Below are positions 30,881 through 39,750 of a DNA stretch of 40,245 bases, piece after piece. This stretch comes from a virus, in the IMG/VR virus record IMGVR_UViG_3300025322_000075, positions 1 to 40,245 of that record; one strand, 5' to 3'. Position 1 is the first letter of the stretch. Each line of letters starts with the position of its first letter. The translations under genes were made by a program, and so were the position numbers. Below the pieces are notes generated by a model that ran no database searches, was not told where the DNA came from, and worked only from the letters and a program-made list of their open reading frames with translations.

Positions 30881-31905
30881 TGGAAATTCCTGCAACAGGA
30901 ATTCTTTCTCCAGCAGAGTTGGAGAAGAGCACCAAGCGACTTGTTACTGATGTCGCTGGTGAAACACCGTCTGAATGGGCCTTGACAGCCGCACTTGGTC
31001 CTATTGGTAGGGCAGCGACCAGAGCAGGCTTGTTAAGTTTATCAGGGGCAACGTATTCACCAGAAAGCGAAGCTGTGCTAACTCGCCTGGGGATTAAAGA
31101 GATACCAAAACGACTTGAAAAAATGTATGAGATGGCCAGACAATTACGGGCCCAAGGTCGTGGCGGTGAAGCGTGGCAAAAATCGGAAGGAAAGTTAACC
31201 ATTGGACCTGCTGGGGATATTGAGGCAATTCATACCCCTAAAGCAGTGGATATTTCTAGGATTAAGGAAGGAAGACCATTAAAGTATTCAGAGGTAATAG
31301 ACGCTCCTGAGATGCTTGCTGAAAATCCTTCGCTTAAAAATATGGTGATCCAGGCCACTGATTTACCTCGAAATGTTCGTGGTAATCTTCGCATCCCAAG
31401 GGCCCCTGGTGAGGTCCCTAAGATTGGGGTAAGTGCTGGTGGTAAGCTTACGCCTGAAGAACTCAGTGGTGTGATAGGACATGAATCAACCCATGGTTTT
31501 GATTTTCTTCACAATCTTCCATATGGGGCCAACCAAAGATTTACTCAACAACAGATTGATAACCTAATTCGTGATCTTGGAACGCTTCCACGTGGAGCCA
31601 GTCAATTACCAGAACTTCGCGCGGGTTTGTTACGCGCACGTTTAGGTGATCCAGGATTTTCTCGTGAACTTTACCTTCGTAATCTAGGTGAGACACGGGC
31701 ACGTGCTGGGCAAGCTGGTTGGCAACACGGTAATTTAATGGATCCGTACGGCACTAGTATTGTAGGGGAATCAATGAAGTTGAAACCTGGCGTACGCCCA
31801 CGGCTATCTAGCGGTACTGCCTATGAGCGAGTTATGGACCCAAGTTCTCCGGTCTATACCCGTGACATTGAACGCATCATTTCAGAGCTTAGACAAGAAA
31901 GGTAG
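30880..31905 (+). CDS. HExxH metallopeptidase-like virion-region protein
   Basis: 341 residues. The segment DAPEMLAENPSLKNMVIQ and GVIGHESTHGFDF (His201-Glu202-x-x-His205) with LGETRAR (Glu271) match the metallopeptidase module seen in large polyvalent phage proteins, where strand, HExxH and the E-x-x-AR helix are conserved. N-terminal part is basic and unassigned. It lies where a prohead protease would sit, before scaffold and coat. Zinc protease activity and substrate are inferred. Slightly more AT-rich than its neighbours. Confidence 0.75.
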   Translation: MEIPATGILSPAELEKSTKRLVTDVAGETPSEWALTAALGPIGRAATRAGLLSLSGATYSPESEAVLTRLGIKEIPKRLEKMYEMARQLRAQGRGGEAWQKSEGKLTIGPAGDIEAIHTPKAVDISRIKEGRPLKYSEVIDAPEMLAENPSLKNMVIQATDLPRNVRGNLRIPRAPGEVPKIGVSAGGKLTPEELSGVIGHESTHGFDFLHNLPYGANQRFTQQQIDNLIRDLGTLPRGASQLPELRAGLLRARLGDPGFSRELYLRNLGETRARAGQAGWQHGNLMDPYGTSIVGESMKLKPGVRPRLSSGTAYERVMDPSSPVYTRDIERIISELRQER

Positions 31906-31911
31906 GGTCCC

Positions 31912-33027
31912 ATGGCTGAAGCAGCGAAAATAGAGGAAAGTGGTTCTCGCAGTGATGTTGCTGCCGCCTTTGATAAGGTGGAGGTAGCACAGGCAAAGGT
32001 TGAACCTGTTAAGGTTGAACCTGCGAGAATTGAACCTGCAAAAATTGAACCTGCGAAGATTGAACCTGTAAAGGTTGAGCCTGCAGCTCTTCGCGGTGAA
32101 GGAGAGGTTAAAGAACCTGCGAAGGCCGAAACCTTGGGAAAAGTTGGGGAACCAGCCAAGGCCGTCGAACTAAAGGCTGGTGAAGTAAAATCTGATGAAG
32201 CTAAGTGGCAGGACCGTCTCACAAAGGCGCCACCTTCATGGAAGCCAGAAGCGCGTGAGTCATGGGCACAACTTCCCTCGAATGTTCGGGTTGAAATTCA
32301 TCGACGTGAGTCTGAGGTTTATCGGGTGCTTCAGAACTCGAAAGAGGCGCGGGAATTTCACCAAGAGTTTCAAAAGGTGGCACAACCTTACGCGATGCTT
32401 ATCGCTCAGGAAGGTTCTCCACTCCTTGCCTTTAGTGAGTACTTGAAAACAGGCTCGCTTTTGCGTATGGGCACGCCGCACGAGAAGGCGATGGCGGTAG
32501 CACGCGCAATCAATCAATTCCAGGTGCCTATTGAGTTGCTTGATGCAGCCTTGGCTGGCACCTTAAAGGCTGGTAATGGCGCAGGTGGTGCTGCCCAGTT
32601 TCGTGACCCACGCGTTGACCAACTCTTAGGGACGCTCGCGGAACAACAAGCACGGCATAATCAACAGGTAACTGAGGAAGTTGATGGCGAGCTTGAGGAA
32701 TTTGCGACAGACGAGAAAAATAAGTATTTTCATGATGTCCGCGATCTCATGGCGGATATTATGGAGGTAGCCGCTCGCCGAAACAAGAAGGTCAGTTTAC
32801 AGACAGCTTATAGCCAGGCTATAATGTTACATCCTGAGATTTCGAAGTTGGTGAAAGTTCAGGAGACGACGCAAACCGAGCAGAAGTTGACGCAGGCAGC
32901 CCAGGCCGCAAAGGCGGCAGCAGTCAGCATCACTGGGTCACCTGGCGCACCTGGTGGGGTTGTAGCGTCGGACGGCACGGTTCGTGGTTCTATCGAGGCA
33001 GCCATAGCCTCGTTGAGTGGAAGGTAA
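31912..33027 (+). CDS. Putative scaffolding protein
   Basis: 371 residues, highly charged and helical, with a Lys-Val-Glu-Pro repeat near residues 29-58 and coiled-coil stretches such as EIHRRESEVYRVLQNSKEAR. No Cys and no enzymatic motif. Immediately before the major coat gene, as scaffolds are. Helps procapsid assembly; likely leaves or is cut before maturation, perhaps by the upstream metallopeptidase. Confidence 0.8.
   Translation: MAEAAKIEESGSRSDVAAAFDKVEVAQAKVEPVKVEPARIEPAKIEPAKIEPVKVEPAALRGEGEVKEPAKAETLGKVGEPAKAVELKAGEVKSDEAKWQDRLTKAPPSWKPEARESWAQLPSNVRVEIHRRESEVYRVLQNSKEAREFHQEFQKVAQPYAMLIAQEGSPLLAFSEYLKTGSLLRMGTPHEKAMAVARAINQFQVPIELLDAALAGTLKAGNGAGGAAQFRDPRVDQLLGTLAEQQARHNQQVTEEVDGELEEFATDEKNKYFHDVRDLMADIMEVAARRNKKVSLQTAYSQAIMLHPEISKLVKVQETTQTEQKLTQAAQAAKAAAVSITGSPGAPGGVVASDGTVRGSIEAAIASLSGR
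31996..32085 (+). repeat. Six 15-bp repeats coding K/R-[V/I]-E-P-[V/A]
   Basis: Exact 15-base period, six units, in frame within the scaffold gene. Codons differ between units (AAG/AAA/AGA, GTT/ATT, GCG/GCA/GTT/GTA), so the protein pattern is kept while the DNA drifts. Confidence 0.9.
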
Positions 33028-33099
33028 GAAGCGAGGCTCATCTTACCGGACGCGTGTAATAAGAGCGTAGTTTCCCTCAACTAGCAAAAGGAGCCTTAA

Positions 33100-34107
33100 A
33101 TGGCATTCCCAAACGTAACAGACATCGTCGCGACGACCATTGAGTCTCGCACGAAGAAGATCGCTGACAACACCACGAACAACAACGCCATATTGTCGCG
33201 GCTAAGTCAGCGAGGTAACGTCAAAACCATCTCCGGCGGCTCCACGATTTTCGAGGAGTTGAGTTTCGCGGAGAACGCCAATTCTGGCTGGTATTCTGGT
33301 TACGACCTGCTGCCCGTTGCGGCACAGGACGTGATCAGCGCGGCACAATTCAGCATGAAGCAGGCCGCGGTGCCAGTTACCATTTCTGGCCTGGAGATGT
33401 TGCAAAATGCCGGCAAGGAGCAGATGATCGACCTGCTGGACGGTCGCATCACGGTGGCAGAATCCACCATGTCCAACCTACTGTCCCAGGGTGTTTACTC
33501 TGACGGCACAGGTTACGGCGGCAAAACCATCGTGGGCCTGGAGGCTGTGGTGCCTGCGAACGCGTCCGGTACGTCAGGACGTATTGCCACCGGCACGTAC
33601 GGCTCGATCGACCGCGCCACGTGGTCCTTCTGGCGTCCCTGGTCCTCGCACCCAACCACCGCGCTCACCGCCGCCACGATCCAACAGGCGATGAACGACG
33701 TCTGGGCGCAGCTGGTGCGTGGGTCGGACAGGCCTGACCTGATTCCTTGCGACTCGTTCATGTGGGGTATTTACATGGCGAGTCTGCAGGCGATTCAGCG
33801 GTTCACGGACCCTTCCTCGGCGAAGCTTGGTTTCCCGTCCATCAAGTATATGGACGCGGACGTGGTGCTTGACGGTGGCCTGTATTTCCCATCCTCAGCC
33901 TACGGAACGGGAGCCGTGACCAAGACCATGTATTTCCTCAACACGAAGTATCTCAAGTGGCGGCCACACGCGCAACGCAATATGGTGCCTCTGGCGCCGA
34001 ACAAGCGTTACGCGATTAACCAGGACGCGGAAGTCACCATCCTGGCGTGGGCTGGTGCGTTGACGACCTGCGGTGACGCATTCCAGGGCCGTCTGACCAG
34101 CAACTAA
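33100..34107 (+). CDS. Major capsid protein
   Basis: 335 residues with a strong ribosome site (AAAGGAGCCTTAA). Begins AFPNVTDIVATTIESRTKKIADN, then FEELSFAENANSGWYSGYDLLPVAAQDVISAAQFSMKQAAVPVTISGLEML, typical of the E-loop and spine helix of this coat family (HK97-type fold). GC-rich with regular, highly expressed-looking codons. Directly downstream of scaffold. Confidence 0.92.
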   Translation: MAFPNVTDIVATTIESRTKKIADNTTNNNAILSRLSQRGNVKTISGGSTIFEELSFAENANSGWYSGYDLLPVAAQDVISAAQFSMKQAAVPVTISGLEMLQNAGKEQMIDLLDGRITVAESTMSNLLSQGVYSDGTGYGGKTIVGLEAVVPANASGTSGRIATGTYGSIDRATWSFWRPWSSHPTTALTAATIQQAMNDVWAQLVRGSDRPDLIPCDSFMWGIYMASLQAIQRFTDPSSAKLGFPSIKYMDADVVLDGGLYFPSSAYGTGAVTKTMYFLNTKYLKWRPHAQRNMVPLAPNKRYAINQDAEVTILAWAGALTTCGDAFQGRLTSN

Positions 34108-34110
34108 CTA

Positions 34111-34142
34111 AGGAACCGCGGGGACTTCGGTCCCCGCTCCTT
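34111..34142 (+). terminator. Hairpin after the coat gene
   Basis: GCGGGGAC-TTCG-GTCCCCGC, a perfect 8-bp stem with a stable TTCG tetraloop, flanked by AGGA/TCCT. No long U run follows. Likely sets the high coat expression apart from later genes by partial termination or RNA stability. Confidence 0.65.
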
Positions 34143-34155
34143 AAAGGAGATAATC

Positions 34156-34659
34156 ATGGCGTTTCAAATGGTAGATCAACGGGTGGGTTGGCCAGCGATC
34201 AATGATGTAAGCACCACGCAGAAGATTCCAACGGGTTCAATAGCTTATATATCAGACCAAGCTGGCACTGTTCCGCTGGGAGGTGAGGCAGTCTACCTCA
34301 AGGCTGGTGGCGCGAACATTGTGGTTGGTTCAGTGTGTGAGCTGGATCCGAACGTGGGGGCGATTTTGGCACCGGCGACTGGGGGTGAGGGCCCGGTAGT
34401 AATCAGCCTGAACATTGTGCCTTCGGGTTCATTTGCTTGGTTCGCTGTCGAGGGAACCATACCAGTCAAAAGTCCAAACGCAACGGTCATTGGCGCGGCA
34501 GTGTTTATGCTAGCGGCGACCGCTGGTAGCGTGGACGATGCGGCGGTGGCGGGAGAGCAGATCCTCAACGCAGAGTTTGCGAGCTCGACCGGCGTGCCTT
34601 CCACGGGGTTGGCGCTCGTTACCATCGATCGCCCGTTCCATCAAGGACAGATCACCTAA
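34156..34659 (+). CDS. Putative capsid decoration / head protein
   Basis: 167 residues, AAAGGAGATAATC ahead of the start. Beta-rich and Gly/Ala/Val-rich (VDQRVGWPAIND, GGEAVYLKAGGANIVVGSVCELD, SFAWFAVEGTIPV). This size and composition directly after the coat gene is typical of decoration proteins. Identification mainly by position. Confidence 0.65.
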   Translation: MAFQMVDQRVGWPAINDVSTTQKIPTGSIAYISDQAGTVPLGGEAVYLKAGGANIVVGSVCELDPNVGAILAPATGGEGPVVISLNIVPSGSFAWFAVEGTIPVKSPNATVIGAAVFMLAATAGSVDDAAVAGEQILNAEFASSTGVPSTGLALVTIDRPFHQGQIT

Positions 34660-34671
34660 CAGGAGACGCTC

Positions 34672-35283
34672 ATGCCAGCAGGACTTCCAGGTTCGACAAA
34701 CGCGGACAACCTGGCAAACCCAAGCACGGGTCGGTTCGTTATCTTCGACCCGTTGTCTGGACCCAAGGGTTCTCCGCTCGATAAAGACAGTTCGGACAAA
34801 GCTTCAACCGGTGCCCTTCAGACGGGCATCGGTTACAGCGCGTTGCCAGTGATCGCCATTCAGCCTGGTGATGTTCCAGCCACGGCTCCTGGGGCAATCT
34901 CTCGCGCAGGGTTCACGGACAATCAGGTTCCTGGTGAAACCACACCGCAGGAAGGCACCATCAACACCATCAACTCCGCCTTCATGTATATCGGTGGAGG
35001 GCGCCAGGTAACTGGTGCCGGTGGAGCGAACGTGGCAGGTGCTGCTGGTTCTCCTCCATATACCGCAGGCGTCGCGATTTGTGGAGCAGGTAACGGGGCC
35101 TCACGGGATGGTGGTGCGGGGCCCGCGTTCCTTGGTTTTCCTCTTAAGATGGTGACGGCGGCGGGCACCGTGGCGAATGGCGCGGCGACCGAGGCTGGTT
35201 GGGTTAACCGTTCAGGAGTATCACTCACCATAAACCAGTCAGCGAACGGCTCAAGCACGACGACGCTAGCTATAGCGAGCTAG
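34672..35283 (+). CDS. Gly-rich head/structural protein
   Basis: 203 residues, CAGGAGACGCTC before ATG. Gly/Ala/Thr/Ser-rich throughout (GGGRQVTGAGGANVAGAAG), suggesting a beta structural protein. Between decoration-like and jelly-roll-like genes. No family recognised. Confidence 0.65.
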   Translation: MPAGLPGSTNADNLANPSTGRFVIFDPLSGPKGSPLDKDSSDKASTGALQTGIGYSALPVIAIQPGDVPATAPGAISRAGFTDNQVPGETTPQEGTINTINSAFMYIGGGRQVTGAGGANVAGAAGSPPYTAGVAICGAGNGASRDGGAGPAFLGFPLKMVTAAGTVANGAATEAGWVNRSGVSLTINQSANGSSTTTLAIAS

Positions 35284-35284
35284 T

Positions 35285-35836
35285 GTGGCTCTTACCCAGG
35301 CCCAGGAGTCGGCAATGTTTGCTGCCTTGGCGGCGAACAGAAATGTTATACCGCCTCTGCAGATGGCTGGTATTGGGCAGATTCCTGTGGCGCTTTGTCC
35401 ATCCACATGGGGTGGCATGGGGGTTGCAGCACTAACCCCTCAAACTTTTGGGGTGGCATATTCACTAGTTACGATGTTTGACGTGCCTTTTCCTAATTTC
35501 GCTACTTCTGGGTTATCACCAGAAGGCTGTCTTTTTGATCAGTTTACGGATAGCTTGGCGTTCCTATCCAAGGGCATTTACATTTTAACTATGAATTTTG
35601 TCGGCACAATACCTGCAGGGGCTGACTTTCAATTCACTGTTTTCAGGAATGGGGTTGAGACACCGATTACGATAGGCGCGGGCGCATCCAATCAGACCAG
35701 TGCTTTTGCATCGTCCACTTCCGGCATCGCAGAACTGAATTCAGGGGATGCCTTGACGGTTCAGGGTAAAGCAGATCAGGCAGGGAGGTTGTTTACCCCA
35801 CTTTTTGTATCGATGCAGGCATCGAGGATACGGTAA
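35285..35836 (+). CDS. Structural protein with jelly-roll-like C-terminal half
   Basis: 183 residues from GTG 35285 (an ATG at 35315 has AGGAG ahead and is an alternative). The C-terminal ~110 residues have FLSKGIYILTMNFVG ... DFQFTVFRNGVETPITIG ... SGIAELNSGDALTVQG, the spacing of a C1q/TNF-type beta sandwich used in head or tail fibres. Probably a capsid or vertex fibre. Fold call is by pattern, no database was searched. Confidence 0.6.
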   Translation: MALTQAQESAMFAALAANRNVIPPLQMAGIGQIPVALCPSTWGGMGVAALTPQTFGVAYSLVTMFDVPFPNFATSGLSPEGCLFDQFTDSLAFLSKGIYILTMNFVGTIPAGADFQFTVFRNGVETPITIGAGASNQTSAFASSTSGIAELNSGDALTVQGKADQAGRLFTPLFVSMQASRIR

Positions 35837-36195
35837 TGCTTAACTCTGGCGTTTTATCATTTGATGCTACCGGTAGGATACGGATTGCTAACGCTCTCCC
35901 TCCTACCAACTTCAATGGTGGAACGCCAACGCTTCCTACCGCTGGAGCGAACTTGCTCGCGGGAAATAACGCTGGTCCTCAAGTTTATGCACAAGGTGCT
36001 GCTTATACCCTTGACGGAATTTTGTGCGCTACCTCGATTGGGTCAATAGATCATTATTCTCAAGGTGGGTTGCCTATGGTGGCTAGCGACGAGGTAGCTG
36101 TTGACCCAACTGGGGCTATCGCGTTTTATAACGCAGGGTTGCCTTACACGGCGGCTGGAAAGCTGGTCGTGGCTGTGGCAGAAATACCAACTTAA
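35836..36195 (+). CDS. Small structural-region protein
   Basis: 119 residues, GAGGATACGGTA before ATG, TAATG overlap. Gly/Ala/Asn-rich; repeats of a GRIRIANALPPTNFN-type phrase and SIGSIDHYSQGG, typical of small virion-associated proteins of this kind of phage. No known domain. Confidence 0.65.
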   Translation: MLNSGVLSFDATGRIRIANALPPTNFNGGTPTLPTAGANLLAGNNAGPQVYAQGAAYTLDGILCATSIGSIDHYSQGGLPMVASDEVAVDPTGAIAFYNAGLPYTAAGKLVVAVAEIPT

Positions 36196-36244
36196 TCCCG
36201 CCGGCGAGACGGGCCCTTCTCGACCTAGCTTGGAGGTAAAGACG

Positions 36245-36844
36245 ATGGAAATGCTCGAATACGATCATGAAGGTTTCACGAAACCGCGCGCTGGTGATGA
36301 ACAACTCGCCATTCGCTTCTTTAAGAAGGCCTCACAAGATATGGAACAGACCAAGGCGCAGGGTCGTCCAATCTTTACTGAGGTCGAATTCATTCAGATC
36401 ATGATCCCTGGCGATAAGGGCACTGTCATTGTGCGCCCTATTGGCATAGAGGATCAGCAAAGGTTTGGCAAGCAATACGACGATTGGGTGCGCTCTAACA
36501 AGGATTCTAAAGAAGTTCTTGTAGGAACTCCGTTAGAGGCGTGGAACCAGATGTCGTTGGCGCAGATTGAGGAATTTCGTTACTTTGGCGTGCGCACGGT
36601 AGAGCACCTTGCCACCCTTCGTGATGACGTAATGCTCAAGATGCCTGGAGCCATTTCACTGAAGAAAAAGGCACAGGAATTTCTCGACGCTGCCAAGGAA
36701 GCGGCACCGCTCTCCAAGATGCAGGCTGAGCTTGAGAAGCGTGATAACGATATCGCCGTATTGCAGCATGCCCTGAAAGAGCAGGGTGAGATGATCGCCA
36801 AACTGCAACGTTCACAGCCCAAGGAGCTGCATGCCAACGTATGA
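36245..36844 (+). CDS. Helical structural-region protein with C-terminal coiled coil
   Basis: 199 residues from ATG 36245, chosen since GGAGGTAAAGACG precedes it; the open frame runs back to 36101 across the upstream gene. Begins MEMLEYDHEGFTKPRAGDE, includes VEFIQIMIPGDKGTVIVRPI, and ends in a coiled coil (SKMQAELEKRDNDIAVLQHAL). No family recognised. Precedes the adaptor gene and overlaps it by 14 bp. Confidence 0.75.
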   Translation: MEMLEYDHEGFTKPRAGDEQLAIRFFKKASQDMEQTKAQGRPIFTEVEFIQIMIPGDKGTVIVRPIGIEDQQRFGKQYDDWVRSNKDSKEVLVGTPLEAWNQMSLAQIEEFRYFGVRTVEHLATLRDDVMLKMPGAISLKKKAQEFLDAAKEAAPLSKMQAELEKRDNDIAVLQHALKEQGEMIAKLQRSQPKELHANV

Positions 36845-37583
36845 CATTATTGCGCAGACGACCCTAAGTCAGGGCGTTACGACAATTTGTCGGTTGACGG
36901 GGCAACCTGTGCCTGCTGATGCGGCTGGTTCAACTGATCCTTCAACGCAGCAGATGGTTGAGGCGTTGAATCAGTCGGCATCAGATCTTTTTGCTATGCG
37001 TGATTGGCAGGAACTTCGTCAACAGCTTAACCTGAGCATTCTGGCAGATTCTCAGGGACAAACGGAAAAGGCGTATGATCTTCCGCCTGATTATGGGCGC
37101 TTTGTTGATGTAACCCAATGGTCCACGTCACAACAGTGGCCGGCCGTTGGACCAATCTCGCCGCAGGGATGGATAGCGTACCTTGTTAATAAGTGGACAC
37201 CAGTTACGTCCCTGTACTGGCAGATTAGGAATGATCAGCTTTGGTTCCTGGCGCCACCTTTCCCTACCGCTCAGCCTTTCACGGCATATTATATCTCACG
37301 AGGTTATGTCCGTGATCAAGATGACTCAACATTATTCAAGAACTATGCCAACAAGAACGGTGATACTTTCCTTCTTGATGGTCAGTTGATTTCTTTACTT
37401 GGGCGCGTAAAATGGCTAGAGTATAAGGGTTTTGATAGTGCGTCCGCGATGCGTGACTTTCAGACACAATACGATTCACGTGCGGGAAGTGATGAAGGTG
37501 CTCTGGTCTATAATCTTTCTGGGACAACTGGAATGCCTCTCATTAGTTCAGCAAATGCTCCTGATACAGGATATGGCTCATGA
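36831..37583 (+). CDS. Putative head-tail adaptor (gp4-like)
   Basis: 250 residues, AAGGAGCTGC before ATG. Contains LNQSASDLFAMRDWQELRQQLNL and YDLPPDYGRFVDVTQW ... YYISRGYV, a pattern common in podovirus connector/adaptor proteins. Sits between head genes and the large beta-rich protein as gp4-type adaptors do. Would bind the portal ring to complete the neck. Confidence 0.7.
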   Translation: MPTYDIIAQTTLSQGVTTICRLTGQPVPADAAGSTDPSTQQMVEALNQSASDLFAMRDWQELRQQLNLSILADSQGQTEKAYDLPPDYGRFVDVTQWSTSQQWPAVGPISPQGWIAYLVNKWTPVTSLYWQIRNDQLWFLAPPFPTAQPFTAYYISRGYVRDQDDSTLFKNYANKNGDTFLLDGQLISLLGRVKWLEYKGFDSASAMRDFQTQYDSRAGSDEGALVYNLSGTTGMPLISSANAPDTGYGS

Positions 37584-39238
37584 GCCTTAGACCTGTACGT
37601 TCATTGATGTCGACCGTGCCACGTCGCGCTAGTGTGACGAAGACGCATGAGGCGTATACTTATCCAGCACCAGTTGGCGGCCTCGATTTTATGACGCCGT
37701 TAACTCAAATGGACGCAAAGTCTGCGATCAAGGCATCAAACGTCTTGGTACGTAATTACGGTCTTGAGTTCCGTTCTGGTTGGCGTCGGTGGGCTTCACT
37801 CATTCCCGGTGAAGTTCGCACGATCATGCCGTATAACCCGCCGCGGGGACTTGGTCCGTCGGCGATTGCTAAGCTTTTCGCCGCCTGCTCTGACGGTAAG
37901 ATTTATGACGTTACCGCGCAGACGAACGAGTCAACCATCCCACCTGTTTCTGCGACAATTTCAGGACAGTTGGAGCCCGGCGAATTTAGCTGGGTAAACT
38001 TTGCAACACCAACGAACAATTTTCTCTGCGTCGTCTCCGCTGGTGGTGGTTACTGGACCTTTGACGCTACTGGTGGATGGATAAACCAAACAGCTAATAT
38101 CTCTGGCGCAGGAAGCGCTGCCGCGATTGACTTTGACTTTGTGATGTCATGGAAGAATCGGCTCTGGTTCATTAAGAACCTAACGGCTGACACCTATTTC
38201 CTTGGCGTTAACTCCATTATCGGAGCTTCTACCGCCTTTGACTTTGGGCCCTTGCTGGTGCATGGTGGGGACATAAAGGCCATGGCCTCATGGACCGTGG
38301 ACGGTGGCGATGGAATCGATGATAAACTCATAATTGCAGGTTCTGAAGGCGACCTCTTAATCTATGAGGGAACTGACCCTTCAAGCGCTGCCGCGTTCCG
38401 TATCATCGGCCGCTGGTTCATTGGGCGCCCGCCAAATGGTCGACGGTTCATGGCACGTTATGGTGGTGACCTGGGGATGATTACCCAGTTTGGTCTCGTC
38501 TTTCTTTCACGCCTACTTCAGCAGACTGGTGTGACCGTTGATAAGGATGCTTCGGCTTCGTTCAAAATAAACCCGATATTCGCTAACTTTGTCCGTAATA
38601 CTGTGCTTACGCAGTATTGGGAGATTCGTTACCTGCCGCAGCTTGAAGCCATCTTTATCAATATGCCTGACGCAATTGATACTAGGAACAGGCAATGGGT
38701 GATGGACATAAACTCACGCGCCTGGTCAACATTTGATGGCGTTCCGATGCTAACGTGTGAAAATTTCCAGGGTGAACTTTACTTTGGCACGCTTGATGGC
38801 ATCGTTGGCAAGGCTTTTGAGGAGAATGCCTCATCCGACGGAATTCTTTCAACAGGTGCTGTGGGAAATGACATAGGTATTGAGGTCCAATCCGCCTTTG
38901 TCCCGAACGGTGATCCTGTGCGCATAAAGCGGTTTTTGCATGCAGCCTTAACATTTCAAGGACAGCTTAAGCCATCAATCGCTGCCCAAATAAATCCTGA
39001 TTGGGGATTTGGGAGCACTCCTGGTTCGCCAGTTTTTATTGGAACTGATCCATCTTTATGGGACATAGCTCTCTGGGACCAAAGTCTCTGGTCAGGTGGT
39101 CCAGAAATCACTTTCCGTGGCTGGTTTGGTATTGCAGGCCTCGGTTATTTTGGAAGTCTTCGTTTTACTGGACGTGGTCTTCCAAGAACATACTTTGTTA
39201 ACTGGACGTTCGTCACAGAACCTGGGGGTTTAATGTGA
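37580..39238 (+). CDS. Large beta-rich tail / DNA-stabilisation protein (gp10-like by position)
   Basis: 552 residues, mostly beta strand with repeated Trp/Phe/Gly motifs (LWFIKNLTADTYFLG, DLLIYEGTDP, RQWVMDINSRAWSTF, SLWDIALWDQSLWSGG). Starts with YTYPAPVGGLDFMTPLTQMD, typical of tail-hub proteins that follow the adaptor in P22-like order. Probably forms a beta-propeller ring of the tail hub. No enzyme motif. Confidence 0.7.
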   Translation: MSLRPVRSLMSTVPRRASVTKTHEAYTYPAPVGGLDFMTPLTQMDAKSAIKASNVLVRNYGLEFRSGWRRWASLIPGEVRTIMPYNPPRGLGPSAIAKLFAACSDGKIYDVTAQTNESTIPPVSATISGQLEPGEFSWVNFATPTNNFLCVVSAGGGYWTFDATGGWINQTANISGAGSAAAIDFDFVMSWKNRLWFIKNLTADTYFLGVNSIIGASTAFDFGPLLVHGGDIKAMASWTVDGGDGIDDKLIIAGSEGDLLIYEGTDPSSAAAFRIIGRWFIGRPPNGRRFMARYGGDLGMITQFGLVFLSRLLQQTGVTVDKDASASFKINPIFANFVRNTVLTQYWEIRYLPQLEAIFINMPDAIDTRNRQWVMDINSRAWSTFDGVPMLTCENFQGELYFGTLDGIVGKAFEENASSDGILSTGAVGNDIGIEVQSAFVPNGDPVRIKRFLHAALTFQGQLKPSIAAQINPDWGFGSTPGSPVFIGTDPSLWDIALWDQSLWSGGPEITFRGWFGIAGLGYFGSLRFTGRGLPRTYFVNWTFVTEPGGLM

Positions 39239-39750
39239 TAGTTTGCCCACGCACGCCTGAGCAGGCAGCTCTTCTGTTCTCGTTCTTAAATGAACGCGGG
39301 TCGCCGGTGCGCGCATCACCTGAACTTCGGCTGATTGGTCACGTTACTAATCATGAGCCGCATATGATTAATGCAGTTGTTGCTTATGACAGCTTCATTG
39401 GGCGTGTATGCTCAATGCACATTGCTGGTGAAGGTGTAAACTGGCTTGATAAGACTTTCCTCTACGTTGCTTTTCATTATCCCTTTGTCCTTTGCGACTT
39501 TGTGTCGATTATTGCAACCGTGCCAGGGGATAATGAAAAGGCGCTTAGGTTCGATAAACGTATTGGTTTTAAAACCTTTGACATAATTAAGGATGGGTGG
39601 AAGCCAGGCATCTCTCTACACGTTCTTAAAATGGATAAGAAAGATTGCCGATGGTTGTCACGTATCAAACAACCATCTTTCGTAAATTTAAGCGCTATTC
39701 AACCAGTAGAGGTGTTTAATGTTCAGCCAACGGCTCCGGGAATGCATTAG
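39235..39750 (+). CDS. GNAT-acetyltransferase-like virion-region protein
   Basis: 171 residues, GTG overlapping the previous stop. AVVAYDSFIGRVCSMHIAGEG, FVSIIATVPGDNEKALRFDKRIGFKTFDIIKDGW follow the GNAT beta-alpha pattern (N-x-K/A-A ... x-x-x-GF). Such GNAT-like proteins sit before the internal virion genes in many podoviruses (T7 gp13 type); catalysis is uncertain. Overlaps the next gene by 32 bp. Confidence 0.7.
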   Translation: MIVCPRTPEQAALLFSFLNERGSPVRASPELRLIGHVTNHEPHMINAVVAYDSFIGRVCSMHIAGEGVNWLDKTFLYVAFHYPFVLCDFVSIIATVPGDNEKALRFDKRIGFKTFDIIKDGWKPGISLHVLKMDKKDCRWLSRIKQPSFVNLSAIQPVEVFNVQPTAPGMH

